The notes beneath the pieces were generated by a model, which saw only the letters and a list, made by a program, of their open reading frames with translations, did no database searches and was not told where the DNA came from. A DNA stretch of 35,024 bases from JAWLFY01 sp041685355 (GTDB lineage: Bacteria > Planctomycetota > Planctomycetia > Pirellulales > Pirellulaceae), in assembly GCA_041685355.1 (NCBI GenBank), contig JAWLFY010000038.1, forward strand, positions 1-35,024, in the 5' to 3' direction. A program made the position numbers and the translations under genes. Of the stretch, positions 24,540 to 33,698 are shown in pieces. Position 1 is the first letter of the stretch. Each line of letters opens with the position of its first letter.

Positions 24540-25301
24540 ATGACCGAATCTCCGCTTACCGTGCTGGCTTACGAAGAGACCCCGCTCGGGCCGCTCTGCC
24601 TTCGCCGCCGTCGGACGCTTTCGGAACCGCCGGAGATCGTGACCGAGATCACGCTCAATCACGAGTTCCTGATGAGCAGCCTGCACACCGATTCCGAACG
24701 GGCGCTCGCCCAGCGGGCACTGGGCCGCGTCACCGGAAGCGGTTTGAAGGTGATGGTCGGCGGGCTCGGGCTCGGCTACACGGCGCTGGCGGCGCTGGGA
24801 TCGGATCGCGTCGCGTGCGTCGAAGTCGTCGAGTACCTTCCGCCGGTGATCGACTGGACGCGTCAGGGGCTGACCCCGATCGCCGATCGGCTCAACGCGG
24901 ACCCCAGGTTTCGTGTCCGACCGGGCGACGTCTATGGGGAACTGCTGGAGGGGTGGCCGAGGGACGATCCGGGTCAAACCTCGGGACGCCGTTGCGACGA
25001 ACGGTTCGACGCGATCTTGATCGACGTCGATCATTCCCCCGAGGACCGTCTGGCCGAAGGGAACGGCCGGTTCTATACCGCCGAGGGGATCCGCCACGCC
25101 GCGTCCCACCTTGAGCCCGGGGGCGTGCTAGCGCTCTGGTCGTACGACGAACACACCCCGACGTTCGATCACATGCGAGACGTGTTGTTCGACGTCGAGG
25201 CTTTCGGGGTCACCTACTTGAACCGACATGTCCACCAAGAGTTCACCGATTGGCTGTATCTCGGAACGAATCCCGATGCCAATCCGCCCCGTCAGCCATG
25301 A
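24540..25301 (+). CDS. Spermidine-synthase-fold methyltransferase-like protein
   Basis: 253 residues with the Rossmann methyltransferase/spermidine synthase fold: glycine loop MVGGLGLGYTALAAL, acidic VEVVEYLPPVI, and FDAILIDVDHSPE with the conserved Asp region of aminopropyltransferases. It lacks the usual N-terminal beta-barrel features I would expect of a full SpeE and no SpeD gene lies nearby, so polyamine synthesis is possible but not shown. The start ATG 24540 is followed by MTESPLTVL; upstream residues of the longer frame are unlike protein. Its final 59 bp overlap the sulfatase gene's 3' end on the other strand. Confidence 0.75.
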   Translation: MTESPLTVLAYEETPLGPLCLRRRRTLSEPPEIVTEITLNHEFLMSSLHTDSERALAQRALGRVTGSGLKVMVGGLGLGYTALAALGSDRVACVEVVEYLPPVIDWTRQGLTPIADRLNADPRFRVRPGDVYGELLEGWPRDDPGQTSGRRCDERFDAILIDVDHSPEDRLAEGNGRFYTAEGIRHAASHLEPGGVLALWSYDEHTPTFDHMRDVLFDVEAFGVTYLNRHVHQEFTDWLYLGTNPDANPPRQP

Positions 25302-26667
25302 CGCTGGCGTTGATCCGGATCAGGTCCCGTTTCATCTGTGCGACGACTTCCGGGTGATCCGCCGAGACGTCGTTCTGTTGCGAGCGATCCGCTTCCAGGT
25401 CGTAGAGCCGAAAGTTCGTGTAGTCCCCCTCGCGGATCTTGGGGATCCACGACTCCTGAAACATGTTGTCCGTCGAAAGCTCGTAGTCCGGATCGGCGAC
25501 GAGCGAGAAGCGACCGTCTCGCGTCGCGACGACGGGTCGTGATTTTTGCAAGTGCCAGAACAACGGTTGGTGGCGGCGGAACGTCTCGCCGTCAGAGGGT
25601 CGAAGCACCGGCGTCAAATCCGCGCCGTCGAGGTGCACGCCCGATGGCGGGTCGATTTGCAACAGCCCACATACGGTCGGCAGCACGTCGACGAGGCCCG
25701 CCGGCGTCGTATCGACCCGCCCCGCCTCGATGTGCCCGGGCCAAGTGACGATCCCGGGGACGCGGATCCCGCCTTCCCAGTTCGTCCCTTTGCGTCCCCG
25801 CAGGTCACCGACGCGATCGGCGCGGTAGCTCCCGTTGTCCGAGGCGTACATGATCAGGGTTTGCTCGGGGGCATCGATCTCGTTCAACTTTCGCCGCAGG
25901 CGACCGATCGCGCGATCCTGGTTGTCGATCGTCCCGGAATAGATCGCCGCCCGGTCGGACGTCCTCCCGTACTCGGAAACGACCTCGTCGGGGGCCGCGA
26001 TCGGCGCGTGCGGCTCATGAAACCAGACGTTCAAGAAGAACGGACGGGCGTCGTCCGGGCGCCGGTCGAGCCAATTGATCGCCTCGTCGACAACGAGTTG
26101 GCAGGAATATCCCTCCAGCTCGCCCACCGGTTTTCCGTTGCGGATGAAGTTGTTCGGGTTGTGATGGCTCGGCGCGGCGTTGTTGCCGGTCGCGAACCAG
26201 TAATCGAAGCCGTGATCGGCGGGCGTCGGCTTGGCTCGCGATCCCGTCGGCAACCCGAGGTGCCACTTGCCGAGGTGGGCGGTGGCGTACCCGGCGTCCC
26301 GCAAAACCTCCGCCAGCGTTACCTCGCGGGTCAACAGATGCGACCGCTGGGACTCGTCGTGGACCCAGCTATAGATCCCGGTCCGGATGTGGTGCCGCCC
26401 GGTCAACAGGGTCGCCCGTGACGGGGAGCAAACCGCGCACCCCGAATAGAAATCGGTAAACCGCACGCCGTCGGCGGCCAATCGGTCGAGCGTCGGCGTG
26501 TCGACCGGTCCGTCATAACAACCGATGTCGCGATAACCCAAGTCGTCGGACAACAAGACGACGACGTTCGGGCGTGGGGCTTCGGCGTGGCCGATCGACC
26601 GGAGCCCGAGCGACCAAACCGCGGTCGCCCCAAGGGTCGTCGCGACGAGGGGTAGCCAAGCTTTCAT
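25243..26667 (-). CDS. Formylglycine-dependent sulfatase (arylsulfatase family), exported
   Basis: 474 residues. MKAWLPLVATTLGATAVWSL is an N-terminal hydrophobic export signal. The alkaline-phosphatase-like core has DD at 41-42 in NVVVLLSDDLGYRDIGCYD, the formylglycine motif CSPSR at 80-84 within CAVCSPSRATLLTGRH, and later metal/sulfate residues in KWHLG and MYASDNGSYR. Cys80 must be converted by a sulfatase-modifying enzyme encoded elsewhere. Sulfatases of this kind remove sulfate from polysaccharides, typically algal. It is the last gene of a three-gene run, 9 bp after the DUF1501 gene; its 3' end overlaps the spermidine-synthase-like gene on the opposite strand. Confidence 0.93.
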   Translation of the reverse strand: MKAWLPLVATTLGATAVWSLGLRSIGHAEAPRPNVVVLLSDDLGYRDIGCYDGPVDTPTLDRLAADGVRFTDFYSGCAVCSPSRATLLTGRHHIRTGIYSWVHDESQRSHLLTREVTLAEVLRDAGYATAHLGKWHLGLPTGSRAKPTPADHGFDYWFATGNNAAPSHHNPNNFIRNGKPVGELEGYSCQLVVDEAINWLDRRPDDARPFFLNVWFHEPHAPIAAPDEVVSEYGRTSDRAAIYSGTIDNQDRAIGRLRRKLNEIDAPEQTLIMYASDNGSYRADRVGDLRGRKGTNWEGGIRVPGIVTWPGHIEAGRVDTTPAGLVDVLPTVCGLLQIDPPSGVHLDGADLTPVLRPSDGETFRRHQPLFWHLQKSRPVVATRDGRFSLVADPDYELSTDNMFQESWIPKIREGDYTNFRLYDLEADRSQQNDVSADHPEVVAQMKRDLIRINASVMADGADWHRDSFRDTANR

Positions 26668-26676
26668 GGGGGCACC

Positions 26677-28077
26677 TTATGCAAAAATCTCTTGGACGAC
26701 CTTGCCCCCTTCGGGGCCGGTCAGTCGGTGTTGCCGGCCCTCGTGGGTGAAGGCGAGTCGGTCGTGGTCGAGTCCGAGCAGATGGAGGATGGTCGCGTGC
26801 AGGTCGCGGAAGTGCACCTTCCCTTCGACGGCCCGCGATCCGGTTTCGTCGGTCCGGCCGTGAGTGAACCCCGGTTTGACGCCGCCGCCGGCGAGCCAGA
26901 ACGTGAACCCACGGTGGTTGTGACCGGTGCCATCCTTCTTGTCGTTGGGGGCAACCCCAGGTCTGCCGAATTCGCCTCCCCACACGACGAGCGTTTCGTC
27001 GAGCAACCCACGGCTGGCCAGGTCATCGAGCAATGCCGCGATCGGCGCGTCGATCGCGGCGCAGTTGGCGTCCGTGTTGGGGCGGTGGTCGGAGTGTTGG
27101 TCCCAGCTGCCGTGGTTGAGTTCGACGAACCGGACGCCCGCTTCGATCAACCGTCGCGCCAACAGGCATTGGCGGCCGAAATCGGTTTGGCGACAGGAAC
27201 CGACCGCCTTCTGTTTCCCGACCCGGTATCGCTGCAGTGTCGACGCCGTCTCCCGACTGACGTCGAGCAACGTCGGGGCGGAGGCTTGCATGCGAAACCC
27301 GAGTTCCAGCGACTCGATCACCGATTCCAACCGCACGTCGTTGGGGCGCGCCTCGGCGTGGGCCCGATTGATCGACTGGATCAGATCGACCTGTCGCCGT
27401 TTCTGCGTTTGGCTCAAGTGATCGCCGGCGACGTTGTGGATCGTCGCCGTCGACATCGGCTCCCCGTTCACCCCGATCGGCGTCCCTTCGTACACCGGGG
27501 GCAGGAACGCGCTGGAGTAGATCGCGGGCTTCGACGTGTTGAGGCTGATGAAGCCGGGCAGGTCTTGGTTGTCGGTTCCCAACCCGTAGGTGACCCACGA
27601 CCCGAGGCTCGGCCGCGAGCGGAGCCGTTCGCCGGTGTGAAGTTGCAGGAACGATTGGGCGTGGTTCCCGGTGTCGGCGTACATCCCGTTGAGCATACAG
27701 ATCCGGTCGGCATGCTTCGCGAGCATCGGGAGCCGATCGGAGAACCACATCCCGGACTCGCCGTGGCGGGCGAACGGGACCGCGGACCCGCGGTGCGGCT
27801 TGTTGCCGACCTGCGGCTTGTAGTCGAACGTGTCCATCTGCGCCGGGCCGCCGCTCATGCAGAGGAAGATCACCCGCTTCGCCCGAGCCGGGAGGGGCGG
27901 CGACTTCGCGGCCAGGGTCTCGGCGGCCAGGGTCTCGGCGGACGGGGTCTCGGCGGACGGGGTCTCGGCGGACGGGGTCTCGGCGGCCAAGGCGTCGGTG
28001 CAGAGGGCTTCCAGGGCGAGGGCGCCGAACCCGCACGAGGTCGACCGCAGGAGCGCGCGGCGGGAGAGGGGATTCAT
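26677..28077 (-). CDS. DUF1501-family Tat-exported protein
   Basis: 466 residues from ATG 28077. The start has a twin-arginine-like signal (MNPLSRRALLRSTSCGFGAL). Typical DUF1501 text follows: KRVIFLCMSGGPAQMDTFDYKP, DTGNHAQSFLQLHTG, and near the end VVWGGEFGRPGVAPN with HNHRGFTFWLAGGGVK. Such proteins occur next to planctomycete cytochrome c proteins; their function is not known. A 15-bp repeat codes SAETP/LAAET units between signal and mature domain. The gene lies 11 bp downstream of the cytochrome c gene. Confidence 0.88.
   Translation of the reverse strand: MNPLSRRALLRSTSCGFGALALEALCTDALAAETPSAETPSAETPSAETLAAETLAAKSPPLPARAKRVIFLCMSGGPAQMDTFDYKPQVGNKPHRGSAVPFARHGESGMWFSDRLPMLAKHADRICMLNGMYADTGNHAQSFLQLHTGERLRSRPSLGSWVTYGLGTDNQDLPGFISLNTSKPAIYSSAFLPPVYEGTPIGVNGEPMSTATIHNVAGDHLSQTQKRRQVDLIQSINRAHAEARPNDVRLESVIESLELGFRMQASAPTLLDVSRETASTLQRYRVGKQKAVGSCRQTDFGRQCLLARRLIEAGVRFVELNHGSWDQHSDHRPNTDANCAAIDAPIAALLDDLASRGLLDETLVVWGGEFGRPGVAPNDKKDGTGHNHRGFTFWLAGGGVKPGFTHGRTDETGSRAVEGKVHFRDLHATILHLLGLDHDRLAFTHEGRQHRLTGPEGGKVVQEIFA
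27904..27990 (-). repeat. 15-bp tandem repeat in the DUF1501 gene
   Basis: Five 15-bp units (27916-27930, 27931-27945, 27946-27960, 27961-27975, 27976-27990) after a partial copy at 27904-27915. Three consecutive copies are identical. Encodes AETPS/AETLA in frame, just after the export signal. Confidence 0.95.
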
Positions 28078-28088
28078 TCCGGTTGGCC

Positions 28089-30626
28089 TTAATCGAGATA
28101 TCGAAATTCGTTGGTCGCCAACAACGCCTGGCATACCGTCGCCCACGCGTCGAGTTCGCTCCGCGGCGGATCGGCCGTTTCGCCCTCGGCACCGCCACCG
28201 CCCTCGGCCAGCGACGACGCCTCGTCGGCAAGCTCGGCCATCAAAGTTCGCACCAGCGTCACGGTCGCGGCCAGTTCGTCGTCAGTGGGGTCACGCTGCA
28301 ACGCTTGGCGAAACGCGGCGCGGACGCGTGTGTTCATGGTCGCATTCGGTTCGTCGAGCAATCTCGCGGCGAACCGCCGTGAGGACTCCACAAGCAACGG
28401 GTTGTTGAGCAGGAACAACGCTTGGGTGGGCAGCGTCGTTTCCCCTCGTGATCCTTGGGGCCGCCTTCCGTCCGGAAGGTCGAACGCGGCCAGGTCGGGC
28501 GGTGGCGAATTGCGGAGCATGCAGAGGTAGATGCTGCGATGCGGGCTCGGCCGGTGCAGGCTGTCGTGCTTGTTGACCAACACGTCGAGGTGGGCGACCG
28601 CGGAACCTTGCCCGGGACGACGGTCGAGTGCCCCGCTGACTTGAAGCACGCTGTCCCGAAGCGATTCCGCGTCGAGGCGGCGGCGGAGGTGTCGGGCGTA
28701 GAGACGGTTCGCGGGGTCGGCCCGGTGCACGTCGTCGTCACACCAACTGCTCAACTGGTACGTTCGGCTGAGCGCGATCGCACGGATCAGCCGTTTGATC
28801 GACCACCCGTCTCGGCGAAATCGGGTCGCCAAATGGTCGAGCAATTCCGGATGCGACGGCTGGGCACCGTACACGCCGAAGTCGTCGGGCGTGGCGACGA
28901 TCGCTTGACCGAAGAGGTGGAGCCAGACGCGATTGACGATCACCCGCGCCGTATGAGGGTGGTCTTCGCGGGTGAGCCAGCGGGCCAGTTCCAAACGACC
29001 GCTCGAGTCGCCACCGATGCCCGGATCGGACGACAGGCTTTCGTATGCGGAAAGGAACCCGCGGGGGACTTTCGGGCCGAGCTTTCCTGATTCGCCTTGG
29101 ATGTTGATCTTGCAATCGGCGATCGTCTTTCCGTCACGGACCCCCATCGCCAAGGCGACGGCCGATCCCGCGTCGGCGTCACGGGCCTGATCCTGGCCTG
29201 CCTGGGCATCGACGGGAGCCGCCGACCGGGCCGCCTTCAGCTCATGCAGCGGCGTCTTCGGGGCGGTCAGTTTCTCGTTCGCCGCGGCCCCCCACATCGT
29301 CTCGGTGCTGGAAAAGATCCCCGCCAACGCGTAATAGTCACGGGTCGGGATCGGATCGTGTTTGTGATCGTGGCAGCGGGCGCAGGCGACGCTGAGACCA
29401 AGGATCGCCGTGCCGACGACGTCGATCTGATCCGCGACGACGTCCATCTCGAAGTTTTTGTTCATCGCCTTGGCGGGCTTGGCCCCCAACGCCAGGAACC
29501 CGGTCGCGATCCGCTGTCGGTCGTGTTGTTCGGGGGTGTCGTACGGCAGCAGGTCCCCGGCGACCTGTTCGGTCACGAAGCGGTCGTAGGGGAAATCTTC
29601 GTTGAACGCGTCGATGACGTAATCGCGGTATCGCCAAGCGTGCGGGAACGTCGGGTTCCGGCTCAGCCCGTCGTTGCCGTTCGACTCGCCGTAGCGGGCG
29701 ACGTCGAGCCAATGTCGACCCCAGCGTTCGCCGAACGCCGGCGAAGCGAGCAGCCGATCGACCAACCGCACGACCGCCGTTCGTCGGTCACCGGCGTAGT
29801 CGGACAAGAACACGTCCCGGTCGCCCGCGGTCGGCGGCAGCCCGGTCAGATCGACCGTCAACCGGCGGAGCAACACCTCGGGTTCGGCGTCGCGGGTGGG
29901 TGTGATCCCCGCCGCTTCGATTTTCGCCAATACGAACCGATCGATCGGGTCGCGGGGCCACTCGGACGCGTCAACCGCCGGGACCGCCGGGTCTTCGGTG
30001 CGACGGAACGACCACCACTTGGCCGACCCAACGTCGCCCGCGGTGTCCGACTCCGAGTTTTCGGAGTCCGACGCCGAATTTCCAGAGCCCGGCGTTCCCG
30101 CTTTCGGCTTCACGGTCCGCGGATCGGGGGCGCCGCGTCGGACCCAGGTCACGAAATCGTGCACGACCGCTTCGGGCAGCGGCGCGTCGGGCGGCATCTC
30201 GATCCCGTCGTACCGGATCGCGTCAAGTAGCAAGCTCTCGCTCGGGGCCTCCGCCGAAACCGCGGGTCCCGACTGGCCGCCGAGGCGGAGCCCCGAGGGG
30301 GAATCGACCGCCAATCCGCCCTCCAACTCCCCCGACGTAGACGAGTGACATTGGTAGCAACGCTTCACCAACACCGGACGAATCTTGTTCTCGAAAAAGC
30401 GTCGGTCCTCGTCGCTGATCGCGACGGTCGAATCGACCGCCGTTTGCGTCGCGCGATTCGTCTCCGCCGAGATCGGACCGACCGAGAAGCCGAACACAAA
30501 CGCCACGACAACCACGCGGGGAACCGCGGCGGCATGGGCGTCATGACGACACGCCACGCGATGCCGGAGAAACACGTCGGGGGCGCGAAACGTCGGTGGA
30601 CGAAAGCGGCGGCGAGAACGGGGCAT
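28089..30626 (-). CDS. Planctomycete cytochrome c / DUF1549 / DUF1553 protein
   Basis: 845 residues from ATG 30626. A hydrophobic segment (AVPRVVVVAFVFGFSVGPIS, ~34-53) probably anchors or exports it. One heme-binding motif CYQCH is at 90-94, in the planctomycete cytochrome C domain (FFENKIRPVLVKRCYQCHS). The DUF1549 region follows (PIDRFVLAKIEAAGITP ... GERWGRHWLDVARYGESNG), then DUF1553 (HPHTARVIVNRVWLHLFGQ ... PEATMNTR-like end). A low-complexity stretch (SDSENSESD) lies between cytochrome and DUF1549 parts. With the DUF1501 and sulfatase genes it forms an operon common in planctomycetes; presumed to act in the periplasm in polymer degradation. Chemistry unknown. Confidence 0.9.
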   Translation of the reverse strand: MPRSRRRFRPPTFRAPDVFLRHRVACRHDAHAAAVPRVVVVAFVFGFSVGPISAETNRATQTAVDSTVAISDEDRRFFENKIRPVLVKRCYQCHSSTSGELEGGLAVDSPSGLRLGGQSGPAVSAEAPSESLLLDAIRYDGIEMPPDAPLPEAVVHDFVTWVRRGAPDPRTVKPKAGTPGSGNSASDSENSESDTAGDVGSAKWWSFRRTEDPAVPAVDASEWPRDPIDRFVLAKIEAAGITPTRDAEPEVLLRRLTVDLTGLPPTAGDRDVFLSDYAGDRRTAVVRLVDRLLASPAFGERWGRHWLDVARYGESNGNDGLSRNPTFPHAWRYRDYVIDAFNEDFPYDRFVTEQVAGDLLPYDTPEQHDRQRIATGFLALGAKPAKAMNKNFEMDVVADQIDVVGTAILGLSVACARCHDHKHDPIPTRDYYALAGIFSSTETMWGAAANEKLTAPKTPLHELKAARSAAPVDAQAGQDQARDADAGSAVALAMGVRDGKTIADCKINIQGESGKLGPKVPRGFLSAYESLSSDPGIGGDSSGRLELARWLTREDHPHTARVIVNRVWLHLFGQAIVATPDDFGVYGAQPSHPELLDHLATRFRRDGWSIKRLIRAIALSRTYQLSSWCDDDVHRADPANRLYARHLRRRLDAESLRDSVLQVSGALDRRPGQGSAVAHLDVLVNKHDSLHRPSPHRSIYLCMLRNSPPPDLAAFDLPDGRRPQGSRGETTLPTQALFLLNNPLLVESSRRFAARLLDEPNATMNTRVRAAFRQALQRDPTDDELAATVTLVRTLMAELADEASSLAEGGGGAEGETADPPRSELDAWATVCQALLATNEFRYLD

Positions 30627-30833
30627 AGGGTGCCTCCGCACGAGCCCCACGCCAAAGTCGGACCGGGCCTTTCAGGCACCGGCGGGGGGCGGGGGTGACG
30701 GCGGGAAAGTGGTCAAGGCGGGACAACGGCGGGCAGGACAACGATGGCGTCGCCGAAACGGCTGATCACGCCTCCTTCGCAAGGCCAGTTGTAGCCGCCC
30801 GCCCGTTCGGGTGCAAGCAAATCCGTCATCGGC

Positions 30834-30940
30834 GAACGGGCGTCCCGAGACCGACGAAACGGGCGTCCCGAGACCGACGAAACGGGTGTCCCGAGGCCGA
30901 CGAAACGGGTGTCCCGACGCCGACGAAACGGGTGGAAACG
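30834..30940. repeat. 23-bp tandem repeat upstream of the cytochrome-sulfatase operon
   Basis: Four units of 23 bp (30834-30855 with one base missing, 30856-30878, 30879-30901, 30902-30924) and a partial fifth to 30940, core GGGYGTCCCGAGACCGACGA. Non-coding. The 374-bp gap 30627-31000 otherwise shows no gene; the array lies between the cytochrome start and the lipoprotein stop and may alter operon expression. Confidence 0.93.
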
Positions 30941-31000
30941 ATCGACGGGCGATGGCGTCGGATCCCCTGGCGAGGTCGCCTGACGGGAGGTCCGCTCGAG

Positions 31001-31468
31001 TTACTCGTGTCGACCGACATCGAAGTCGAACGTTTGTTGTGGATCGTCGGTGACTCGGACTCGGATCGTCGTCGTCGCGGGACTCTTTAGCGACTTGGGG
31101 ACTCTGGGGAGTGGCGGTCGCTGCGTTCCGCGGCCGTTCTCGGCGGCCAAGTCTTCCATCGTCACCAAGTGGAACCCGGACACCGCCCCGTGACCGCCCT
31201 CTGGGCCTTGGAATTCGAGCCGATACTCTCCGTCGATGTCGGTCACGCCCCACGACGTCGCGGCGCGTGGTTCCGCGGTCGGATCGGGGATGAAATAGAC
31301 CATCACCGAATCGAGCGGCTGGTCATCGCGGGTGATGACGCCACGGACTTCGACCGTATCGACGCGATTCTGGCATCCCACCGGCGCCCCGACTGCTGCC
31401 GCGATCGTCAACGCGACGCGTAGCGATCGTGTTCCAAACCGTCTCGTTTTCCCGTACCTGCCCCGCAT
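31001..31468 (-). CDS. Small transthyretin-like (carboxypeptidase-regulatory-like) lipoprotein
   Basis: 155 residues. After a basic N-terminus, LRVALTIAAAVGAPVGC is a signal with a possible lipobox, although Pro at -3 is not ideal. The mature part (VRGVITRDDQPLDSVMVYFIPDP ... WGVTDIDGEYRLEF ... GHGAVSGFHLVTMED) is the beta-sandwich pattern of the small lipoproteins common in planctomycetes that resemble carboxypeptidase regulatory domains. Probably outer-surface or periplasmic; function unknown. ATG 31468 was taken because the extra 21 residues from 31531 precede the signal. Confidence 0.78.
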   Translation of the reverse strand: MRGRYGKTRRFGTRSLRVALTIAAAVGAPVGCQNRVDTVEVRGVITRDDQPLDSVMVYFIPDPTAEPRAATSWGVTDIDGEYRLEFQGPEGGHGAVSGFHLVTMEDLAAENGRGTQRPPLPRVPKSLKSPATTTIRVRVTDDPQQTFDFDVGRHE

Positions 31469-31840
31469 CGGATTTGCCCCCGAGTTCCCTGACCGGCCGA
31501 TCGATTGACGTCGGGTGAAGGGGCCGGTCATGCCCCACCCGAAGCGACCATCATCTTAATGCCTATCCGAAAAGGGGGAGCCCTTGTTCTGCTGGCAGAC
31601 GGAAATCGGACCGAGACGGTGATCGCAGATGGCGACGTTTCGGGGACCGATCGGATGGTCGCTGGTGGTGTGACCCGAATCACCGGAACGAATCGTCGAG
31701 ACCCCGAGGCGTTCTGTTCCTGTCGCGACACGGCGATCGGCAGAGTTGACCTAGGTTTCCGGTGGATAGCGCCGTTCGCACTCCTCCGGGTACAGCGATC
31801 ACCCGGGCAACGCGTCCAAAGTCGATTCGGTCCCTCTCCG
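31469..31840. other. 372-bp divergent gap, no gene
   Basis: The gap lies between the lipoprotein gene and the first acyltransferase gene. TTGACC at 31746-31751 resembles a -35 box, but no good -10 box follows at the right distance. I see no repeat, RNA or coding signal. Confidence 0.5.
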
Positions 31841-32581
31841 ATGTTTACCACCGCCGCTCCCGCTTCCACGAACGATTCCGAGCGGCTCGTCTTGCGACCG
31901 CAAACCGACGCGGTTGAAGTCGCCCTCGCGAGGAGTCGGTCCGAACTCACAGCCGCCTTTCGGCTTCTCTACAACGCCTACGTCCGTGCAGGCCTTGCGG
32001 CGGAGAACGGTCAACAACTGCGGCTGACGCCGTTTCATCTCCGCCCGGAGACCGAAGTCTTCGTCGCGAAGCTACGCGGCGAGGTGATCGCGACGATGAC
32101 GATGGTTCCCGATGGCGACGGGGGGCTGCCGATGGACTCGATGTACCGCGAAGAGGCCGACGGTCTGCGAGGATCGGGGATGCGAGTGGCCGAGATGGGA
32201 TCGTTCGCGGAACGCCGGGAATCGCCCCAGCGGTTCCTGAGGGTGCTCGGTGAACTTTCGCGGTTGGTCGTCCAGGTCGCTCGGGCCCGGGGCATCGACG
32301 GGTTGGTCGCGGCGACCCACCCGCGTCACGCCCGGTTCTATGTTCGCTCGCTGGGCTTCCGGCAATTCGGCGACATCCGTGACTGTCCTTACGCCCAAGG
32401 GAACCCGGCGGTGGCCCTGGTCCAAGAGTTCGCCGAGCTCCCGGAGCCGATCCACGATCGCCTGTTCGGAAAGCCGTTCGGTCTCGAAACGTTGATCAAA
32501 ACTTGCTGGGACGACGAGACGCGGCGGTACCTTCATGGGTTGGTCCGTTCGGCCGAACTCCCCCTCTCGGATCGCCCCTAG
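31841..32581 (+). CDS. FeeM-like N-acyltransferase (N-acyl amino acid synthase domain), copy A
   Basis: 246 residues with a GNAT-like fold of the N-acyl amino acid synthase (FeeM) type. Landmarks are AAFRLLYNAYVRAGLA, the central strand VFVAKLRGEVIATMTMV, VAEMGSFAER and ATHPRHARFYVRSLGFRQFG. FeeM proteins join a long-chain acyl group from acyl-ACP to an amino acid, and many planctomycete members have no known product. The start at ATG 31841 has no good ribosome site but sits where the family begins; the frame back to 31505 is not protein-like. It converges on a paralogue 50 bp away. Substrate unknown. Confidence 0.7.
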   Translation: MFTTAAPASTNDSERLVLRPQTDAVEVALARSRSELTAAFRLLYNAYVRAGLAAENGQQLRLTPFHLRPETEVFVAKLRGEVIATMTMVPDGDGGLPMDSMYREEADGLRGSGMRVAEMGSFAERRESPQRFLRVLGELSRLVVQVARARGIDGLVAATHPRHARFYVRSLGFRQFGDIRDCPYAQGNPAVALVQEFAELPEPIHDRLFGKPFGLETLIKTCWDDETRRYLHGLVRSAELPLSDRP

Positions 32582-32631
32582 CGACGACGCTCGCCTCAAT
32601 CGGTCGCCAACGGATGTCGCATGCCGGGCTC

Positions 32632-33363
32632 TCAAGCGACCCGCCGCGTCTCCGAATCGGTCGACTGCCAAGTGACCGACAACAGACGCTCGAAATGACG
32701 TCGATCTGCCGGATCGAGGCCTCGCCCGAAGTCCGCATTCCCCGTCCATGTTCCCGAGAAAAAGTGGGTCCGCCAAGGTTCCCGGTAGACCTTGGCATCG
32801 TTCGGGTCGCCACAAACGCAAACGGCCCGATGGTGATTGACCAAGTCGTAAGACGCCTCGCCGCCGAGCCAGCGAAACCCCATCGCCCGCCGGTAAAAAC
32901 GCCCGTGCCGTGGATGGACCGCGGCAATCATCCGAGCGAAGCCTCCGAGCCGCGCCCAATGAATCGTCGCTCGGGTCAGGGCCACGTAGACGGGTGACGG
33001 GAACGACGCCGACTCGTCAAGCGACGCCAAGCACCCGACCTCGACGATCCGCTCCCCCGCATCGCGAAGTTCGCCAACGGGCTTCGGGAACAGCCGCTCC
33101 ATCGGGAGCGAATCACCCCAGGCGAGTGAAACCGTCCCCACGACGGTTCCGCTTGACTCGGCCAGAATGACCGCGCTCGAGGGTTCCAATTGGTGGGTGG
33201 CGATTCGGTACCCGACCGCGTTTGGCACCGCTAGCCCCGCCGCGATGTATTGCCGGTAGGTGAGCCGAAACGCCTCGGCGTAGTCCGCTCGCGTCTCGGC
33301 CGGTCGACAAACGATGTCGGCCGAGGCACCGCTTTGGGTAGGGACTTCCCCACACGGCTTCAT
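32632..33363 (-). CDS. FeeM-like N-acyltransferase, copy B (paralogue)
   Basis: 243 residues from ATG 33363 (a start at 33399 would add 12). It has the same segment order as copy A: EAFRLTYRQYIAAGLAVPN, VILAESSGTVVGTVSLAWG, LPMERLFPK, VEVGCLASLDES and AAVHPRHGRFYRRAMGFRWLGG, so the pair arose by duplication, though the two are now quite different. The His in VHPRHGRFY is shared. Copy B ends with ~60 residues (HFFSGTWTGNADFGRGLDP) not seen in copy A. A 17-bp direct repeat (33367-33383, 33384-33400) lies between the two possible starts. Substrate unknown. Confidence 0.68.
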   Translation of the reverse strand: MKPCGEVPTQSGASADIVCRPAETRADYAEAFRLTYRQYIAAGLAVPNAVGYRIATHQLEPSSAVILAESSGTVVGTVSLAWGDSLPMERLFPKPVGELRDAGERIVEVGCLASLDESASFPSPVYVALTRATIHWARLGGFARMIAAVHPRHGRFYRRAMGFRWLGGEASYDLVNHHRAVCVCGDPNDAKVYREPWRTHFFSGTWTGNADFGRGLDPADRRHFERLLSVTWQSTDSETRRVA

Positions 33364-33698
33364 GTTCTGTCCCACTGGCGTTCCTGTCCCACTGGCCATT
33401 CCTCCCCCCCCGCGTCGGCTCGATTCGACGACGCCAATGAAGTCCGTGATCGATCCCTATCACGGGATGTCGAGAGAACGGAACAGCGGACTGTCAGTAT
33501 CTCAGGGCTATTGCGGAAAACCCAAGCTCGCCCCCCAAGAACACCCGCACATCCGAACCCACCAAGACGGGATCCGTTGTTGCCCGCCTCACTCCCGATC
33601 AGGTGCGGGGCTGAACAAGCGATCGAAATCGGCACGATCCGAGCGGGCCGGCATCGGCAATCGGTCGATCGCCAGGAACCGCTGGGGGGATCCGGTTT

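Noticed and set aside
26692..28092. 466-codon plus-strand open frame
   Set aside because: Antisense to the DUF1501 gene; GC-rich shadow.
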